From Christiangramia sp. (GTDB lineage: Bacteria > Bacteroidota > Bacteroidia > Flavobacteriales > Flavobacteriaceae): a stretch of 5,705 nucleotides of DNA. This document shows positions 5,607 through 5,705 of the stretch, one piece after another (position 1 is the first letter of the stretch; each line of letters opens with the position of its first letter). The stretch covers positions 1 to 5,705 of the forward strand of contig JAHELO010000128.1 of NCBI GenBank assembly GCA_024644145.1, in the 5' to 3' direction. The position numbers and the translations under genes are program-made. Below the pieces are notes generated by a model, which saw only the letters and a list, made by a program, of their open reading frames with translations, made no database searches and was not told the DNA's origin.

Positions 5607-5705
5607 ATGCGTATTACTACTACTTTTCTTTTTTTACTCTCATTTTTAATCACCCAGGCGCAAATAGATGATATTTCACTGGACTACTACCTGCCGGCAG
5701 ACGTC
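5607..5705 (+). CDS. Secreted protein, probable M14 zinc carboxypeptidase, 5' end only
   Basis: An open frame runs from the ATG at 5607 to the window edge, giving 33 residues. Residues 1-19 form a typical Sec signal peptide: Arg2, a Leu/Phe-rich core, then ITQAQ, with likely cleavage after the QAQ, common in Bacteroidota. The mature start IDDISLDYYLPADV resembles the N-terminus of flavobacterial M14-family metallocarboxypeptidases, which begin with an LDYYLPxDV-type segment before the catalytic domain. None of the zinc ligands is visible, so the family call is from memory of that short motif. Secretion is better supported than enzyme identity. The gene begins 25 bases after the terminator, so its promoter would have to overlap the terminator or lie within the end of the PUR gene. 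Confidence 0.6.
   Translation, partial: MRITTTFLFLLSFLITQAQIDDISLDYYLPADV

Noticed and set aside
1..5705. CRISPR arrays, tRNA genes, insertion sequences, phage or defence genes
   Set aside because: No direct-repeat array, cloverleaf-like segment, transposase, integrase or terminal repeats were seen; nearly all bases are explained by conserved chromosomal genes and short gaps.

Overview
The window looks like an ordinary chromosomal segment from a member of the Bacteroidota, most likely Flavobacteriaceae (Gramella/Christiangramia-like; inferred from protein style, not searched). The signs are moderate-to-low GC, A/T-rich start regions without Shine-Dalgarno sequences, an enlarged NusB, a PUR-family DUF3276 protein, and short intergenic gaps carrying clear hairpin terminators. 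I find no mobile element, CRISPR array, tRNA, rRNA or defence cassette.

Layout. Positions 1-182 (+) hold the 3' end of a YdeI/OmpD-associated family gene. It faces a leftward block, and the two share a compact hairpin at 191-210 that can terminate both strands. The leftward block, read from right to left, is a leucine/branched-chain amino acid dehydrogenase (2077-3180), an intrinsic terminator (2023-2049), nusB (1049-1993), a DUF1573 lipoprotein (537-995) and yajC (235-528). The last three are close together and probably form one transcript. A 132-bp A/T-rich divergent region (3181-3312) separates the dehydrogenase from the rightward block. That block holds an MdlA/MsbA-type ABC exporter (3313-5070), the DUF3276 PUR-like nucleic-acid-binding protein (5146-5526), a strong terminator (5551-5581) and the first 33 codons of a secreted protein, probably an M14 zinc carboxypeptidase (5607 to the window edge).

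Functions. nusB serves transcription antitermination, yajC belongs to the Sec translocon accessory complex, and the DUF1573 protein is an exported lipoprotein. The dehydrogenase links branched-chain amino acids to their 2-keto acids, which are also primers for the iso-branched fatty acids typical of flavobacteria. The ABC exporter and the PUR protein have no obvious pathway link to the rest.

Most notable points. (1) NusB is about twice the usual length, and its extra length appears to come from tandem copies of the second half of the NusB fold. (2) The ABC exporter has Asp in place of the catalytic Walker B Glu, as in the degenerate half of heterodimeric exporters, yet no partner gene lies beside it. 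(3) The dehydrogenase carries Leu and Val at the positions that separate leucine from glutamate dehydrogenases. I see no convincing unknown system in this window.
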